From: Planctomycetaceae bacterium
GTDB lineage: Bacteria; Planctomycetota; Planctomycetia; Pirellulales; Thermoguttaceae
Direction: 5' to 3'
Length of the DNA: 64,000 nucleotides
NCBI GenBank assembly: GCA_012719125.1
Contig: JAAYAY010000028.1
Location: 1-64,000, forward strand
The translations under genes were made by a program, and so were the position numbers. This document shows positions 7,951 through 17,314 of the stretch, in pieces (position 1 is the first letter of the stretch; every line of letters begins with the position of its first letter). The notes beneath the pieces were generated by a model. It was not told the DNA's origin, did not search any database, and saw nothing but the letters and a program-made list of their open reading frames with translations.

Positions 7951-8440
7951 TGGCAAGGTGCCCTCTTTACTGGAATCGGTTGTCGGATACAGGCGGATCG
8001 GCACAGGCGGCGAACCCGACTCATCCCTCGTTCGTAGGAGAATACGCGGCGAGGCAGATGGAGGACTGCAGTATCGTCAGACCGATTCTGCCCGAGTGAC
8101 CTGAATCCCCTTGTTTAACCGTAGGTTGCGTTCACAGAGCCCGACTGACAAGAAAGAGGCAACGACTCCCCCCCTGACAGAAGTATTTAGACAAGATACG
8201 CATAATAAACAGCACAAATAGCATAGCTAAGACAAGGAATCAGGAGACGCTGGTGTCAGGACAGCGTAGGTCTGCGTTGCCGCAAACAGTATTAGGAGTT
8301 ACAATCCGCCGTCTCCTTGGGCACGGGGTTGCCCCACGGAGGGTCTACATTTCCATGAAGCCGGATTCCGCCGACGCCGGTTGATACGCCGGAGTAGGGC
8401 CTGGGTCTTACTATCGACAAACGTCAAGGATGACGAACGC
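7951..8440. other. Divergent intergenic region between the GGDEF and kdsD genes
   Basis: 490 bp with no convincing gene. An AT-rich core (about 8175-8240) with TATTTAGACAAGATACG and GCATAATAAAC probably carries promoters for one or both divergent genes, but no well-spaced -35/-10 pair could be assigned. AAGGA just before 8441 is the likely kdsD ribosome binding site. Confidence 0.5.
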
Positions 8441-9529
8441 ATGAGCCTGGAAGGTGCCAGAGCGACCGGTCAGTTGTCTGTTTTCGAGCAGCTCCGATTC
8501 GGGCGAGAAATACTTCTGAATGAGAGCGAAGCGATCCGGTCGATCGCCGGCCGCCTGGGCCGGAGTTTCTGCCGTGCTGCCGACCTCCTGTTTGGCTGTC
8601 GAGGCAGCCTGATTGTCTCGGGCATGGGAAAGGCCGGGCTGATCGGCCGAAAGTTGATGGCCACGTTTGCCTCCACCGGGACGCCGTCCCACTTTCTGCA
8701 CCCAGCCGAGGCGGTCCACGGCGACCTTGGACGTCTTCGCCAGGACGACGTCGTGCTGATTCTCTCCCAGAGCGGCGAGACGGAAGAGATCCTGCGACTA
8801 CTCCCCTCACTGGTGGAAATGGGCGTGCCGATCATCGCCATGACCGCCCGCGAGGAGAGTACGCTGGGGCGGACGGCAGCGGTGGTGCTCGAGCTTGGTG
8901 CGCTTGAGGAGGCGGGCAACCTGCGGCTTGCCCCGAGTACGAGCACGACCACGATGCTTGCCCTGGGTGACGCCCTGGCGCTGGTCGTGAGCAGGATGCG
9001 CGGGTTTGCACGGGAAGATTTTGCCCGGTTTCATCCAGCGGGAGCTTTGGGCCGCAAACTGAGCCGGGTCGGTCAGTATTGTCGCCCGTTGCAGATGTGC
9101 CGAGTGGCCGACGATTCGTTGAGCGTGCGCGAAGTCTTCGTTCAGCGGAGCATGCCCGGCCGGCGAACGGGAGCGATTATGCTGGTCGACGGCGAGGGGC
9201 GACTGACGGGACTGTTCACCGACAGCGATCTGGCCAGGCTGTTTGAGCACCGGCGTGAAGAGACGCTCGATCAACCGATCCGCGGCGTGATGACCCGAAA
9301 CCCGATCACCATTCAAGACGGGGCCATGATGACGGACGCCGTCGTCCTGATGGCGGGACGGAAGATCAGCGAACTGCCGGTGGTCGACGCCGACGGGCGT
9401 CCCACGGGCCTGATCGACGTGACCGACGTGGTCGGCCTGTTTCCGCAACTCGAAGAACCGGTAGTGGCGGAACCGGCCGAGGCGCCGGATCGGATCGCGC
9501 ACGATCGTAAGCAGCGTCGCAGCGCGTAA
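8441..9529 (+). CDS. kdsD: Arabinose-5-phosphate isomerase, SIS plus CBS pair
   Basis: 362 residues from ATG 8441 (AAGGA upstream). KdsD/KpsF interconverts ribulose-5-P and arabinose-5-P, the first step of Kdo synthesis for LPS. SIS domain at about 40-180 with VSGMGKAGLIGRK, SQSGETEE, and LAPSTSTTTMLALGDALA; the family hallmark FHPAGALGRKL follows near 197-207. Two CBS repeats occupy 215-335. The C-terminal tail of about 25 residues is slightly longer than usual. It is the first gene of a plus-strand LPS block; kdsC follows after 36 bp, which makes the assignment more secure than sequence alone. Confidence 0.93.
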   Translation: MSLEGARATGQLSVFEQLRFGREILLNESEAIRSIAGRLGRSFCRAADLLFGCRGSLIVSGMGKAGLIGRKLMATFASTGTPSHFLHPAEAVHGDLGRLRQDDVVLILSQSGETEEILRLLPSLVEMGVPIIAMTAREESTLGRTAAVVLELGALEEAGNLRLAPSTSTTTMLALGDALALVVSRMRGFAREDFARFHPAGALGRKLSRVGQYCRPLQMCRVADDSLSVREVFVQRSMPGRRTGAIMLVDGEGRLTGLFTDSDLARLFEHRREETLDQPIRGVMTRNPITIQDGAMMTDAVVLMAGRKISELPVVDADGRPTGLIDVTDVVGLFPQLEEPVVAEPAEAPDRIAHDRKQRRSA

Positions 9530-9565
9530 ACAACCGTCTTGCCAGAGAAACTTGTGGAGGAGGAG

Positions 9566-10084
9566 TTGAGCGACCTTAGTGCGAAATGCCGAGCGATCGA
9601 ACTGCTTCTGTGCGATGTGGACGGCGTGATGACCGACGGGCGGATCGTCTACGACAACCAGGGGATCGAGTCGAAGCAATTCCACGTTCGAGACGGCGTG
9701 GCCGTCCGGTTGTGGCAGAAGAGCGGGAATCGATTCGGGATCATCACGCAGCGGAGTTCCCACGCGGTGAAGATCCGGGCGAGCGAACTCGACGTGAGCC
9801 TGGTTCGTCAAGGGACGGGAGACAAGATGGTCACCGTCCACGAGATCGTCGACAAGCTGGGACTTCCATTGAGCCATGTCGGCTATATCGGGGACGACCT
9901 CCCGGATCTGCCCCTGATTCGTGCCGTGGGCCTCGGCGTGGCTGTGGCGGACGCCGCACTCGAGGTACGCCAGGCGGCCGATTTTGTCACTTCCCTGCCC
10001 GGCGGTCACGGCGCCGTGCGAGAGACGGTGGAGATGATTCTGAAGAACCAGCAGCGTTGGGAAGACCTTCTGAGTTCTTACTAA
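9566..10084 (+). CDS. kdsC: 3-deoxy-D-manno-octulosonate 8-phosphate phosphatase
   Basis: About 172 residues. HAD-superfamily subclass C0 phosphatase that removes phosphate from Kdo-8-P. LLLCDVDGVMTDG carries the nucleophile Asp and the acid/base Asp two residues later. DGVAVRLWQKSG, GIITQRSS and YIGDDLPDLP are typical KdsC motifs. The start is chosen as TTG 9566, because a strong GGAGGAGG lies just upstream and the protein then begins LSDLSAKCRAIE, as in relatives; TTG 9539 or GTG 9554 are alternatives. It sits between kdsD and the LPS-export-like gene, consistent with a Kdo/LPS operon. Confidence 0.93.
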   Translation: MSDLSAKCRAIELLLCDVDGVMTDGRIVYDNQGIESKQFHVRDGVAVRLWQKSGNRFGIITQRSSHAVKIRASELDVSLVRQGTGDKMVTVHEIVDKLGLPLSHVGYIGDDLPDLPLIRAVGLGVAVADAALEVRQAADFVTSLPGGHGAVRETVEMILKNQQRWEDLLSSY

Positions 10085-10141
10085 GGCAGGCGAACGACGC
10101 TGAGACACGGGCTTGACCCGCATAGAGAATGAACTGACTCG

Positions 10142-13100
10142 ATGCCGAAACTGATCCGGTTCATCACGAGTTTCGCCACGGTGCTGGGAGCCTATTGGCT
10201 CTACGCGCTGGTGGCGGTTCCGCTGATCGAACCGGCGGCCTCGGGGCCCCAAAAAGGGATTGCAGGCGAAACACGCCGCGGCGCCGCCCGGCGAATCAAC
10301 AATCGCTTGGGCGAGCTGCAGCAACTGGTTCCTCCGCAAGCCCGGGCCCAGTTGGAAACCCCCTGGATCATCGAGAGCGACGACGTCAAGCTCTTGATGC
10401 AGAAGTATACGAATCTGGACGATGGACGCGTGAAGATCGAGCCGTGCGTGCTGATCTACACGCCGGGCGCGTCGGAAGAAGGCGTCAAACCGAAGCCGCC
10501 GATCGTGCTTTATGCGCCCGCCGGCGCGATGCTGGTCTTCGGGCGGCCGCTCGATCTGCGCAGCGGCGAGGTGGAGCGTCCCACGTCGGGCCGCCTGCTC
10601 GGCGAGATCACCATTACCAGTCCCGGAGAATCGGACGGTCCGGAAGACGATTTGCTGATCGTCACGCGGGACGTGCAACTCATGCCCGATCAGGCCGCAA
10701 CGACCAATTCGGTACGCTTTCGTTATGGACCGTCCTACGGCAGCGGGCGCAACCTTGTGATCAAATTCGACTGCGATGAGGAGCGTCCCGGATCGGCCGG
10801 CCAACCGCCTGAGGTCCGTGGAATCGAGTCGTTCGAGCTCCTCGAGTTGGATTCCTTGCACTTGGAGCCGCCCAAAAAGGAGACGCCGGCCGCCACCGGG
10901 CTTGTCCAGGATGCCGCCGACCCGGAAGCGATGGGCCCGCTGGAAATCAAATGCGAAGGGCCGTTTCGATTCGATTTGGCCGGCCAGTATGCCAGGTTTC
11001 AGGATCGAGTGGACGTTTACCGGTTGAATCCGAACGGGTCCGCCGATCAGCTCAACTGCGAGGTGCTGACCCTCAGATTCGCCCGGTCGCGCCGCGGGCT
11101 GGTGAACCTGGACGGCAAGCAGGACGAGCCTGTTCTGCCGGGCACGTCCGACATGGATCTCCAGCTTCGCAAAATCGAAGCGACCGGCAACCCGGTGATT
11201 GTCCGGGTTTTCAGTCGCGACGCCGAGGCACGCGGCGGGCGACTCGTCTACGAAGTAGAAGAGAAACGCGTGACCCTCGATCTGGGCGACGAGGTCTTTC
11301 TCCGCGAGAAGAAGAACCGCATCTGGGCGAAAAGCATCCAGTATACGGCAAAAGCCGAAGGGCGTTTGGGCGAGATCCACGCGCAAGGGCCGGGGCGATT
11401 GCAGGGAGAACTGCAGGATCGCCCGGGGCAGGACATCTTCGTGCAGTGGAATGACCTGCTGCAACTCGAGCCCCGCGAGGACCAGCATCTGGCAACGCTC
11501 AGCGGCGGGGTCGACCTTCGGTACTCCGGCGTGGGAAAGTTGAACGCTGAACGCATCGATTTCTGGTTGTTCGAGTTGCCCGCCGGGCCCGATCGCGAGA
11601 AGCTCGAAATCGTTCCGGACCGCATGCACATTCAGCAGCAGGTCGAAGTCAATTCGCCGGAACTGTTCGGGAAAGTGAACGAGATGAAAATCTGGTTCAA
11701 AGAAGCGGGAGAGACGCCGCATTCGGGCGGCGAAGAATCTGCCGGAGCAGACGAGCGGTCGATGGCGAGTCCGTCTTCGAGCGGGGCGTCGGGCGAGACG
11801 TTGCGCCCGCATTCCCCCGGCGAACCGATCGAGCGGCGTTACCGGGTTCTCGGCAACTCGGTTCAGGCACAGGTGCTGATGCGCGACGGGGATGCCGAAC
11901 TGGCCAACCTGTTGCTGGAAGGGGGCGTGCAACTCGACGAGTTCCCGTTGGTCCACAGCGACGATCCGCCGACGCACATCGAGGGCGACCGGATTCAAGT
12001 GTCCGACTTCCACGACGCTTCGAGGACGCAGATTGCCGTACTGGGCCGACCCGCCGTATTCCGAGGACGCGGGATGGCGGTTCGAGGGACGAACATCAAG
12101 GTGAACAACGTCACGAACATCCTCCGCATCGACGGAGCGGGAGACATGAGCCTGCCCATGGAGCGGGATCTCAAGAGGAATCCGCGGTCGCACGCCGACA
12201 CGTTCACGGTGAGCTGGCAGAAGGGGATGGAATTCGACGGCCGGAAGGCGACGTTTGAGGAAAGAGTCCTCGCCAAGGCGACCAACCAGTACTTGCGAAC
12301 GGACGTTCTCGAGGTGCACTTCACTCCGCAGATTCTGTTCCGCGATGTACGGTCGAAGGACCGCCCGAAACCCGATGTGGAACTGATCACTTGCCGTGGC
12401 AATGTATTCATGGAGGGGCACAGCTATCAGAATGCTTCCGCATCCTCGGCGACGGGCAGCGCAGGCATGCTGCATCAGGTGAGCGTAGGGATTGGCGGCA
12501 CTCCGGGCAGTGCGGACGAACTGTCGTGGGAGCAATTCCAGGCGGAGGAGTTGACGATCAACCGCCGCACGGGGGACTTCTCGGCCCGAGGGCCGGGACA
12601 TATCACCACGATTCGACCGGGATCGAGCGAGTTGCTTGAAGGCCGTTTCGGCCAGGGACAACCTCCGGCAACGGAAGAGAAGACCGGCAAGGAACTGCTC
12701 TACCTGCACGTTGAGTTCCCGCAAATGATGACGGGCAACCGCGAGCGGGGCGTGGCTACGTTCTCCGAGCGGGTCCGATGCGTCTACGATGAGGTCGATT
12801 CGTGGCAGGCCCGGCTCGACGTCAACAATCCCGACGCGCTGAGCGAGAAGGGAGTCCTGCTGACGGCGGATCGCTTGACGGTGGCAGAAGCACCGTTGCC
12901 GGTCGCCGACGCCAGGTCGGTCGAGTTGGAGGCGTTCGGGAATGTCGTGGCTGAAAACGCCACCTTCACGGCCCGGGCCAACCGCATCACCTACAGCGAA
13001 GCCAAGGAATGGCTGATCCTGGAAGGAAACGGATACGCACCCGCAGAGCTCACGTTCCAGCAATACCCGGGCGCTCCCTTCAGGAGCATTCCGGCGGGCA

Positions 13101-13183
13101 GGATCGGTTTTCGCCCGCGGACAAAACAGGTCGATATCGACGGAGTTCGCTCGCTGCAGATCAACGCCTTGCCGCAGCCCTGA
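10142..13183 (+). CDS. Large LptA/LptC-like LPS-export protein (OstA-like repeats)
   Basis: 1013 residues beginning with one membrane helix (FITSFATVLGAYWLYALVAV), then a long beta-rich periplasmic region. Segments such as LEVHFTPQILF, ELITCRGNVFMEG, LTADRLTVAE, VELEAFGNVVAENATFTARANRITY resemble the repeating OstA/LptA-LptC beta-jellyroll, strongest in the last 150 residues. LptA and LptC together are normally about 380 residues, so this protein is far longer. It follows kdsD-kdsC directly (57 bp), supporting a role in LPS transport to the outer membrane. Exact equivalence to LptC, LptA or a fusion cannot be decided by eye. Confidence 0.72.
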   Translation: MPKLIRFITSFATVLGAYWLYALVAVPLIEPAASGPQKGIAGETRRGAARRINNRLGELQQLVPPQARAQLETPWIIESDDVKLLMQKYTNLDDGRVKIEPCVLIYTPGASEEGVKPKPPIVLYAPAGAMLVFGRPLDLRSGEVERPTSGRLLGEITITSPGESDGPEDDLLIVTRDVQLMPDQAATTNSVRFRYGPSYGSGRNLVIKFDCDEERPGSAGQPPEVRGIESFELLELDSLHLEPPKKETPAATGLVQDAADPEAMGPLEIKCEGPFRFDLAGQYARFQDRVDVYRLNPNGSADQLNCEVLTLRFARSRRGLVNLDGKQDEPVLPGTSDMDLQLRKIEATGNPVIVRVFSRDAEARGGRLVYEVEEKRVTLDLGDEVFLREKKNRIWAKSIQYTAKAEGRLGEIHAQGPGRLQGELQDRPGQDIFVQWNDLLQLEPREDQHLATLSGGVDLRYSGVGKLNAERIDFWLFELPAGPDREKLEIVPDRMHIQQQVEVNSPELFGKVNEMKIWFKEAGETPHSGGEESAGADERSMASPSSSGASGETLRPHSPGEPIERRYRVLGNSVQAQVLMRDGDAELANLLLEGGVQLDEFPLVHSDDPPTHIEGDRIQVSDFHDASRTQIAVLGRPAVFRGRGMAVRGTNIKVNNVTNILRIDGAGDMSLPMERDLKRNPRSHADTFTVSWQKGMEFDGRKATFEERVLAKATNQYLRTDVLEVHFTPQILFRDVRSKDRPKPDVELITCRGNVFMEGHSYQNASASSATGSAGMLHQVSVGIGGTPGSADELSWEQFQAEELTINRRTGDFSARGPGHITTIRPGSSELLEGRFGQGQPPATEEKTGKELLYLHVEFPQMMTGNRERGVATFSERVRCVYDEVDSWQARLDVNNPDALSEKGVLLTADRLTVAEAPLPVADARSVELEAFGNVVAENATFTARANRITYSEAKEWLILEGNGYAPAELTFQQYPGAPFRSIPAGRIGFRPRTKQVDIDGVRSLQINALPQP

Positions 13184-13343
13184 TCCGCCCCAGTTCCGCA
13201 GGCTTTCACGACGGCGTCCTGCCGTCTAGAATGCCGGTCTGTTTCTTTCGGACAGGTTTATCGAGCCCTGGTTCTGAACGTATGTATCTGGTTAGGCAAG
13301 CGTGAGGGCGTGGCCTGCTTGGAGAAGGTCGGGAGTGTTTCGG

Positions 13344-14522
13344 ATGCGGCTGGCGATAGTAACTCGGCGGTTCTGGCCGATCGCGGGGGGAGCGGAACGG
13401 GCGATCGCAAGCCTGGCGGCCGAATTGGTCGCTCGCAGCGTGGCGGTGACGGTGATCACCGTCCAGTGGGAGGCGAACTGGCCGGATCGAATCGATTATC
13501 GAGGGGTGCGGGTGTTGCGCCTGCCGAGACGCGGCAAGGGCTTTCTCGGTACGCGCCGCTGGCTGCGGAATCTCTCGTTGCATATGCGCGACAACGCAGG
13601 GCGTTACGATGCAGTCTACGTGTGCGGGATACGACAGGATTCCCACGTGGTTCTCAAGGCGGTCCGCCGGTGGGGTGTCGTCGTGTTGCGGGCGGAGGGT
13701 TCGGGACAGACGGGGGATTGTCTGTGGCAGTTGGAGTCGGCAGGCGGGCGGAAGATCAAACGTCTTGCCCTGAAGGCAGACGCCTTTGTGGGACCGACTG
13801 AGATTTCGCATCGCGAACTGATCGCGGCGGGGTATCCGCGCGATCGAATCCACCGCATCGTCGGCGGCGTTGCCGTTCCCGACCCGGCAGACCTATCCGT
13901 CAAACTGGCCGCTCGATCGGCCCTGGAAGGCGTCAATACTCTGCTCCACTGCCCCCCCAAGACGCCTGTCGCCGTGTATACTGGCAGTTTGGACGAGTGG
14001 ACCGGGCCGGCGACCGCCATTGACGCTTGGCGTCTGGTGACAGAGCGATGGCCCAGCGCACGCCTCTGGCTGGTTGGGGCCGAAGCCAATCAATCGCAGT
14101 TGAACCGCCGGATCGAGAAGGCGGGACTGACCGGACGCGTGGTGATTCCGGGCGTGTTTGCCGATGTGACGGAATTGCTGGCGGCCGCCGATGTCGCGAT
14201 CATCGGGGACGATCTCCCCGAGTCGCTGGCGCTGTTGTTGGAGGCGATGGCGGCCGGACTGCCCGTTGCCGCGGCGGACCGGCCCGAACATCGCAGCGTG
14301 TTGGATGACGGGACGCTGGCGCGGCTGTATCCGCCGGGCGGGAGCGACGTATTGGGCCGCATCCTGGTCGACCTGTGCGGCGATGCCGGCCAAGCGAGTT
14401 CCGTGGGCGCGGCCGCGCGAGCTCACGTCGAGCAGAACTACTCCATCGGGAAGGTTGCCGACGACCACCTCCGATTGCTGGAGAACCTGGTCCGGCGAAA
14501 GAGGAAACCGAGTCAATCGTGA
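13344..14522 (+). CDS. GT4-type glycosyltransferase
   Basis: 392 residues from ATG 13344, the start of a typical GT-B N-terminus (MRLAIVTRRFWPIAGGAERAI). Upstream in-frame codons to 13302 lack family similarity. The C-terminal half holds TGSLDEWTGP and a donor-binding segment (DDLPESLALLLEAMAAGLPVAA) typical of GT4, with the E-x7-E-like region. It probably adds a sugar during LPS core or another cell-surface glycan synthesis, judging by the Kdo genes upstream. The donor and acceptor are unknown. The stop overlaps the next glycosyltransferase start (GTGA), so the two are co-translated. Confidence 0.86.
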   Translation: MRLAIVTRRFWPIAGGAERAIASLAAELVARSVAVTVITVQWEANWPDRIDYRGVRVLRLPRRGKGFLGTRRWLRNLSLHMRDNAGRYDAVYVCGIRQDSHVVLKAVRRWGVVVLRAEGSGQTGDCLWQLESAGGRKIKRLALKADAFVGPTEISHRELIAAGYPRDRIHRIVGGVAVPDPADLSVKLAARSALEGVNTLLHCPPKTPVAVYTGSLDEWTGPATAIDAWRLVTERWPSARLWLVGAEANQSQLNRRIEKAGLTGRVVIPGVFADVTELLAAADVAIIGDDLPESLALLLEAMAAGLPVAAADRPEHRSVLDDGTLARLYPPGGSDVLGRILVDLCGDAGQASSVGAAARAHVEQNYSIGKVADDHLRLLENLVRRKRKPSQS

Positions 14523-15637
14523 AAAAGCGGATTCTGCAAGTCATTCCCACGCTCGATCGGGCGGGGGCCGAAAAACAACTGGCCTTGTTGGCCGCCCGGT
14601 TGCCGGTCGACGAGTTCGACGTTCACGTCTGCGCGCTGACTCGTGGCGGGCCCCTGCTCGGAGACCTCGAACAGGCCGGCATTCCGGCCACGGTGATCGG
14701 CAAGCGGTGGAAGATCGATCCGCAAGCCTTCTTCCGATTGACGCGGTTCATCCGCAACTGGGAGCCGGACCTGATCCACACCTGGATCTTCGCGGCCAAC
14801 GCCTACGGCCGCGCCGCCGGGATGTGGTGCAACGTGAAGTGCCTGGTGGCGGGCGAACGCTGCGTCGATCCCTGGAAGGGGAGCCGCGATCTGGCCGTCG
14901 ATCGCTATCTCGCCCGGCGAACGGCCCGGATCGTGACCAACAGCTCCGGGGTCAAGGAGTTCTACAGTGCACGCGGACTGCCGGCGGAGAAGTTCGTCGT
15001 GATTCCAAACGGCATCCTGCCTCCCAAGCCGAGCACGACGCCGCGAGAGGTGCTCCTTGAAGAGTTGGGCCTTCCCCCTAACAGCCGGCTGATCGGCCTC
15101 GTCGGGCGGCTTTGGGCGCAGAAGCGGGTGAACGACGCCATTTGGGCGGCCGATCTGCTCAAACGCGTGCGCAACGATACGCATCTCCTCATCCTTGGCG
15201 ACGGTCCCTTGCGCGACCGGCTGCGCCGGTTTCGCGACAAGGTCGAGATTCGCGATCGGGTCCACTTCCTGGGACATCGAGACGACGCCTGGCGGATCCT
15301 GCCGCATTTCGACGTGGTCTGGTCGACCAGTGCCTACGAGGGGCAATCGAATGCGATTATGGAGGCGATGGCGCACGGGATTCCCGTCGTGGCCACCGAT
15401 ATTGCCGGCACCCGCGACCTGGTTGTTCCCGACGTGACGGGCCGGTTGGTCTCGGCAGCCAAAGCCGACGCCGAACGCCGCCGGGCCACGTTTGCCAAGC
15501 ACACCCAGCAGATTCTGGAAGATCCGGAGTTGGCTGCCAGGATGGGCGGGGCTGCCAGGAATCGGGTAGCCACGGAGTTCACCGTGGATAAGATGGTGGA
15601 GGCTCACGTTCGCTTGTATCGCGAATTGCTTCCGTGA
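14519..15637 (+). CDS. GT4-type glycosyltransferase
   Basis: 372 residues from GTG 14519, overlapping the previous stop by four bases (GTGA). The protein begins MKKRILQVIPTLDRAGAEKQ, a standard GT4 opening. The C-terminal Rossmann half has IGLVGRLWAQKRVNDAI, LLILGDGPLRDRL, VHFLGHRDD and the donor-site STSAYEGQSNAIMEAMAHGIPVV. The frame is open upstream to 14375, but that part overlaps the preceding gene and shows no family similarity. It is a likely partner of the previous enzyme in surface polysaccharide or LPS core assembly. Sugar specificity cannot be predicted. Confidence 0.9.
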   Translation: MKKRILQVIPTLDRAGAEKQLALLAARLPVDEFDVHVCALTRGGPLLGDLEQAGIPATVIGKRWKIDPQAFFRLTRFIRNWEPDLIHTWIFAANAYGRAAGMWCNVKCLVAGERCVDPWKGSRDLAVDRYLARRTARIVTNSSGVKEFYSARGLPAEKFVVIPNGILPPKPSTTPREVLLEELGLPPNSRLIGLVGRLWAQKRVNDAIWAADLLKRVRNDTHLLILGDGPLRDRLRRFRDKVEIRDRVHFLGHRDDAWRILPHFDVVWSTSAYEGQSNAIMEAMAHGIPVVATDIAGTRDLVVPDVTGRLVSAAKADAERRRATFAKHTQQILEDPELAARMGGAARNRVATEFTVDKMVEAHVRLYRELLP

Positions 15638-15801
15638 GCATTGCACGGCCGGCGATTCGTCGCCATTTGCGATCCCAAGGCGGGGCAAGCCCGCAACCCA
15701 ACCTTCACAAACACGCGCGCACCATGCGCACAAGTCCAGCACAAAGACACTAACAAGCAATTCTCGTCCGCTTGCCTCGAACCACATCCAAGGCAAACCA
15801 G

Positions 15802-16791
15802 ATGCCGCCCAGTCAAATCAAAAGACACTTGAACGAACCCGTTTCCGGACACATGCGAACGGACTTCGCCCGCCTCGATGCTGAGCAAACCGTTGGCGAG
15901 GCCTTGGCAAGCCTTCGGGAGAGCCAACCTCAAGGCAGAATCGTTTATTTTTACGTGGCTGATAAGGACGGCCGTTTGAAGGGCGTCGTGCCGACTCGCC
16001 GTTTGCTTCTGAATCAGCTCGACAGGAGGATCTCGGAGATCATGGTTCGGGAAATGCTGACTCTGCCGCAGACCGCGACCATCTTGGACGCATGCGAGTA
16101 CTTCATCCTGCATCGTCTGCTTGCATTTCCGGTCGTCGATGAGGAACGCCGGATGGTCGGCGTGGTGGACGTCGAACTCTATACGGACGAATTGAGCGAT
16201 CTGGACCGCAACACCCAGAACGACGATTTGTTCCAACTGATCGGCGTTCATGTGACGGAGTCGCAGCAGTCTTCTCCGCTCATCGCGTTTCGCAGCCGGT
16301 TTCCCTGGCTGATCGCCAACATTGCAGGGGGCATTCTGGCGGCATTCCTTTCGGGCGTGTTTGAGGCCGAGCTTCAGCACGCGGTAGCCCTGGCGTTGTT
16401 CATCCCGGTGGTGCTGGCGTTGTCGGAAAGTGTGGCCATTCAGTCGGTCACTCTGGCTCTCCAAGCCCTGCACGGGCAGAGACCCACCCTGAGGGGTATT
16501 CTTGGTAAGATCCGTTTGGAGGCGATGACCGGGCTGCTCCTGGGAGTCGCCAGCGCGGTTGCGATTGCCCTGGTGGCACTGGTCTGGCTGGGGCAGTTCA
16601 CCGTGGCTCTGATTCTGCTCGGCGGCATCGGCGGAAGCGTTGCATGCTCCGCCGTGATCGGCGCGGGAATGCCGAACGTGTTGAGGATGTTGCGGCGAGA
16701 TCCGCAGGTCGCCTCCGGCCCGATCGTGCTGGCGTCGGCCGACATGGCAACACTTCTGATCTACTTCAATCTCGCTCGTTGGCTGCTGTGA
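15802..16791 (+). CDS. MgtE-like Mg2+ transporter lacking the N-terminal domain
   Basis: 329 residues from ATG 15802 (a TTG at 15772 is possible). Two CBS repeats occupy about 10-130 (AFPVVDEERRMVGVVDVELYT is in the second). Five hydrophobic helices from about 155 to 329 match the MgtE integral domain (SRFPWLIANIAGGILAAFLSG; ALALFIPVVLALSESVAIQS). Full MgtE proteins are about 450 residues, with an N-terminal superhelical gating domain that is absent here. A divalent-cation transport role is expected from the pore domain. The protein may be gated only through CBS ligands. Confidence 0.83.
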   Translation: MPPSQIKRHLNEPVSGHMRTDFARLDAEQTVGEALASLRESQPQGRIVYFYVADKDGRLKGVVPTRRLLLNQLDRRISEIMVREMLTLPQTATILDACEYFILHRLLAFPVVDEERRMVGVVDVELYTDELSDLDRNTQNDDLFQLIGVHVTESQQSSPLIAFRSRFPWLIANIAGGILAAFLSGVFEAELQHAVALALFIPVVLALSESVAIQSVTLALQALHGQRPTLRGILGKIRLEAMTGLLLGVASAVAIALVALVWLGQFTVALILLGGIGGSVACSAVIGAGMPNVLRMLRRDPQVASGPIVLASADMATLLIYFNLARWLL

Positions 16792-17314
16792 GCCGGATTG
16801 CATGCAGTCTGCCCAATTCGCTCTGACGTCAGGGCCGATGGAACTGCCCGTGCTTGCCGGATGATTGCACGGTTTGCAGTCTTTCGGTATTCTGCGATTG
16901 GATGAAGGGGGGCGAACGGGGGGAAGAAAAAAGGATGATGGAGAAGAGGAGCCGTCAGGTTGCCTTCCGGCGGCGTGGTCATGCTCTTTGCCGTGCATCT
17001 TCGTGGATAAGTAGGGGCCGACGCTGCATATCCGCAGTTGAAAGGGTGAAGTCGCTCCCTATTCGCAACCTCGGATGTGCTTCCGAAGGGCGGATTCCGT
17101 GGCATTCGGGGAATTCTTGATTGACAGGTCGATCCAGGTTCGATAAACTACTTTGCGTCACAAAGTAAAGTGTTTCCGTAGTGGCAAGGTTGTGTGTTCC
17201 GCCGAGGGAGCCGATGGGCCGGCGCAGAATGCGTGGGCAACCGTAGAACCCTGGGTACCGGGGAGCGTAGGCCACTCAGTTTGACGCGTGATCCGGTCAA
17301 CAGGAGGTGTTGCG
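16792..17314. other. Intergenic region with a purine-rich tract and promoter
   Basis: 523 bp. The first 300 bp hold no gene. A strongly purine-biased tract at about 16899-16950 includes two G6 runs. The promoter/operator at 17121-17167 and a perfect AGGAGGT ribosome binding site (17302-17308) serve the next gene. Confidence 0.6.
17121..17167 (+). promoter_or_regulatory. Sigma70-type promoter overlapping a 7-bp inverted repeat operator
   Basis: TTGACA (17121-17126) is followed after 17 bp by TAAACT (17144-17149). The perfect inverted repeat TACTTTG-N5-CAAAGTA (17149-17155 and 17161-17167) begins at the last base of the -10 and spans the expected start of transcription. This is a classic repressor position. 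The cognate regulator is not in the window. It drives the membrane protein starting at 17315. Confidence 0.65.

Noticed and set aside
8807-13063. A 1418-codon open frame on the minus strand
   Set aside because: It lies antisense to kdsD, kdsC and the LptA-like gene. High GC leaves long antisense frames; the translation shows no family and has no ribosome binding site.
17130-17150. A tRNA T-loop-like GGTTCGATAAA
   Set aside because: No cloverleaf can be folded around it; it is better explained as the promoter spacer and -10.
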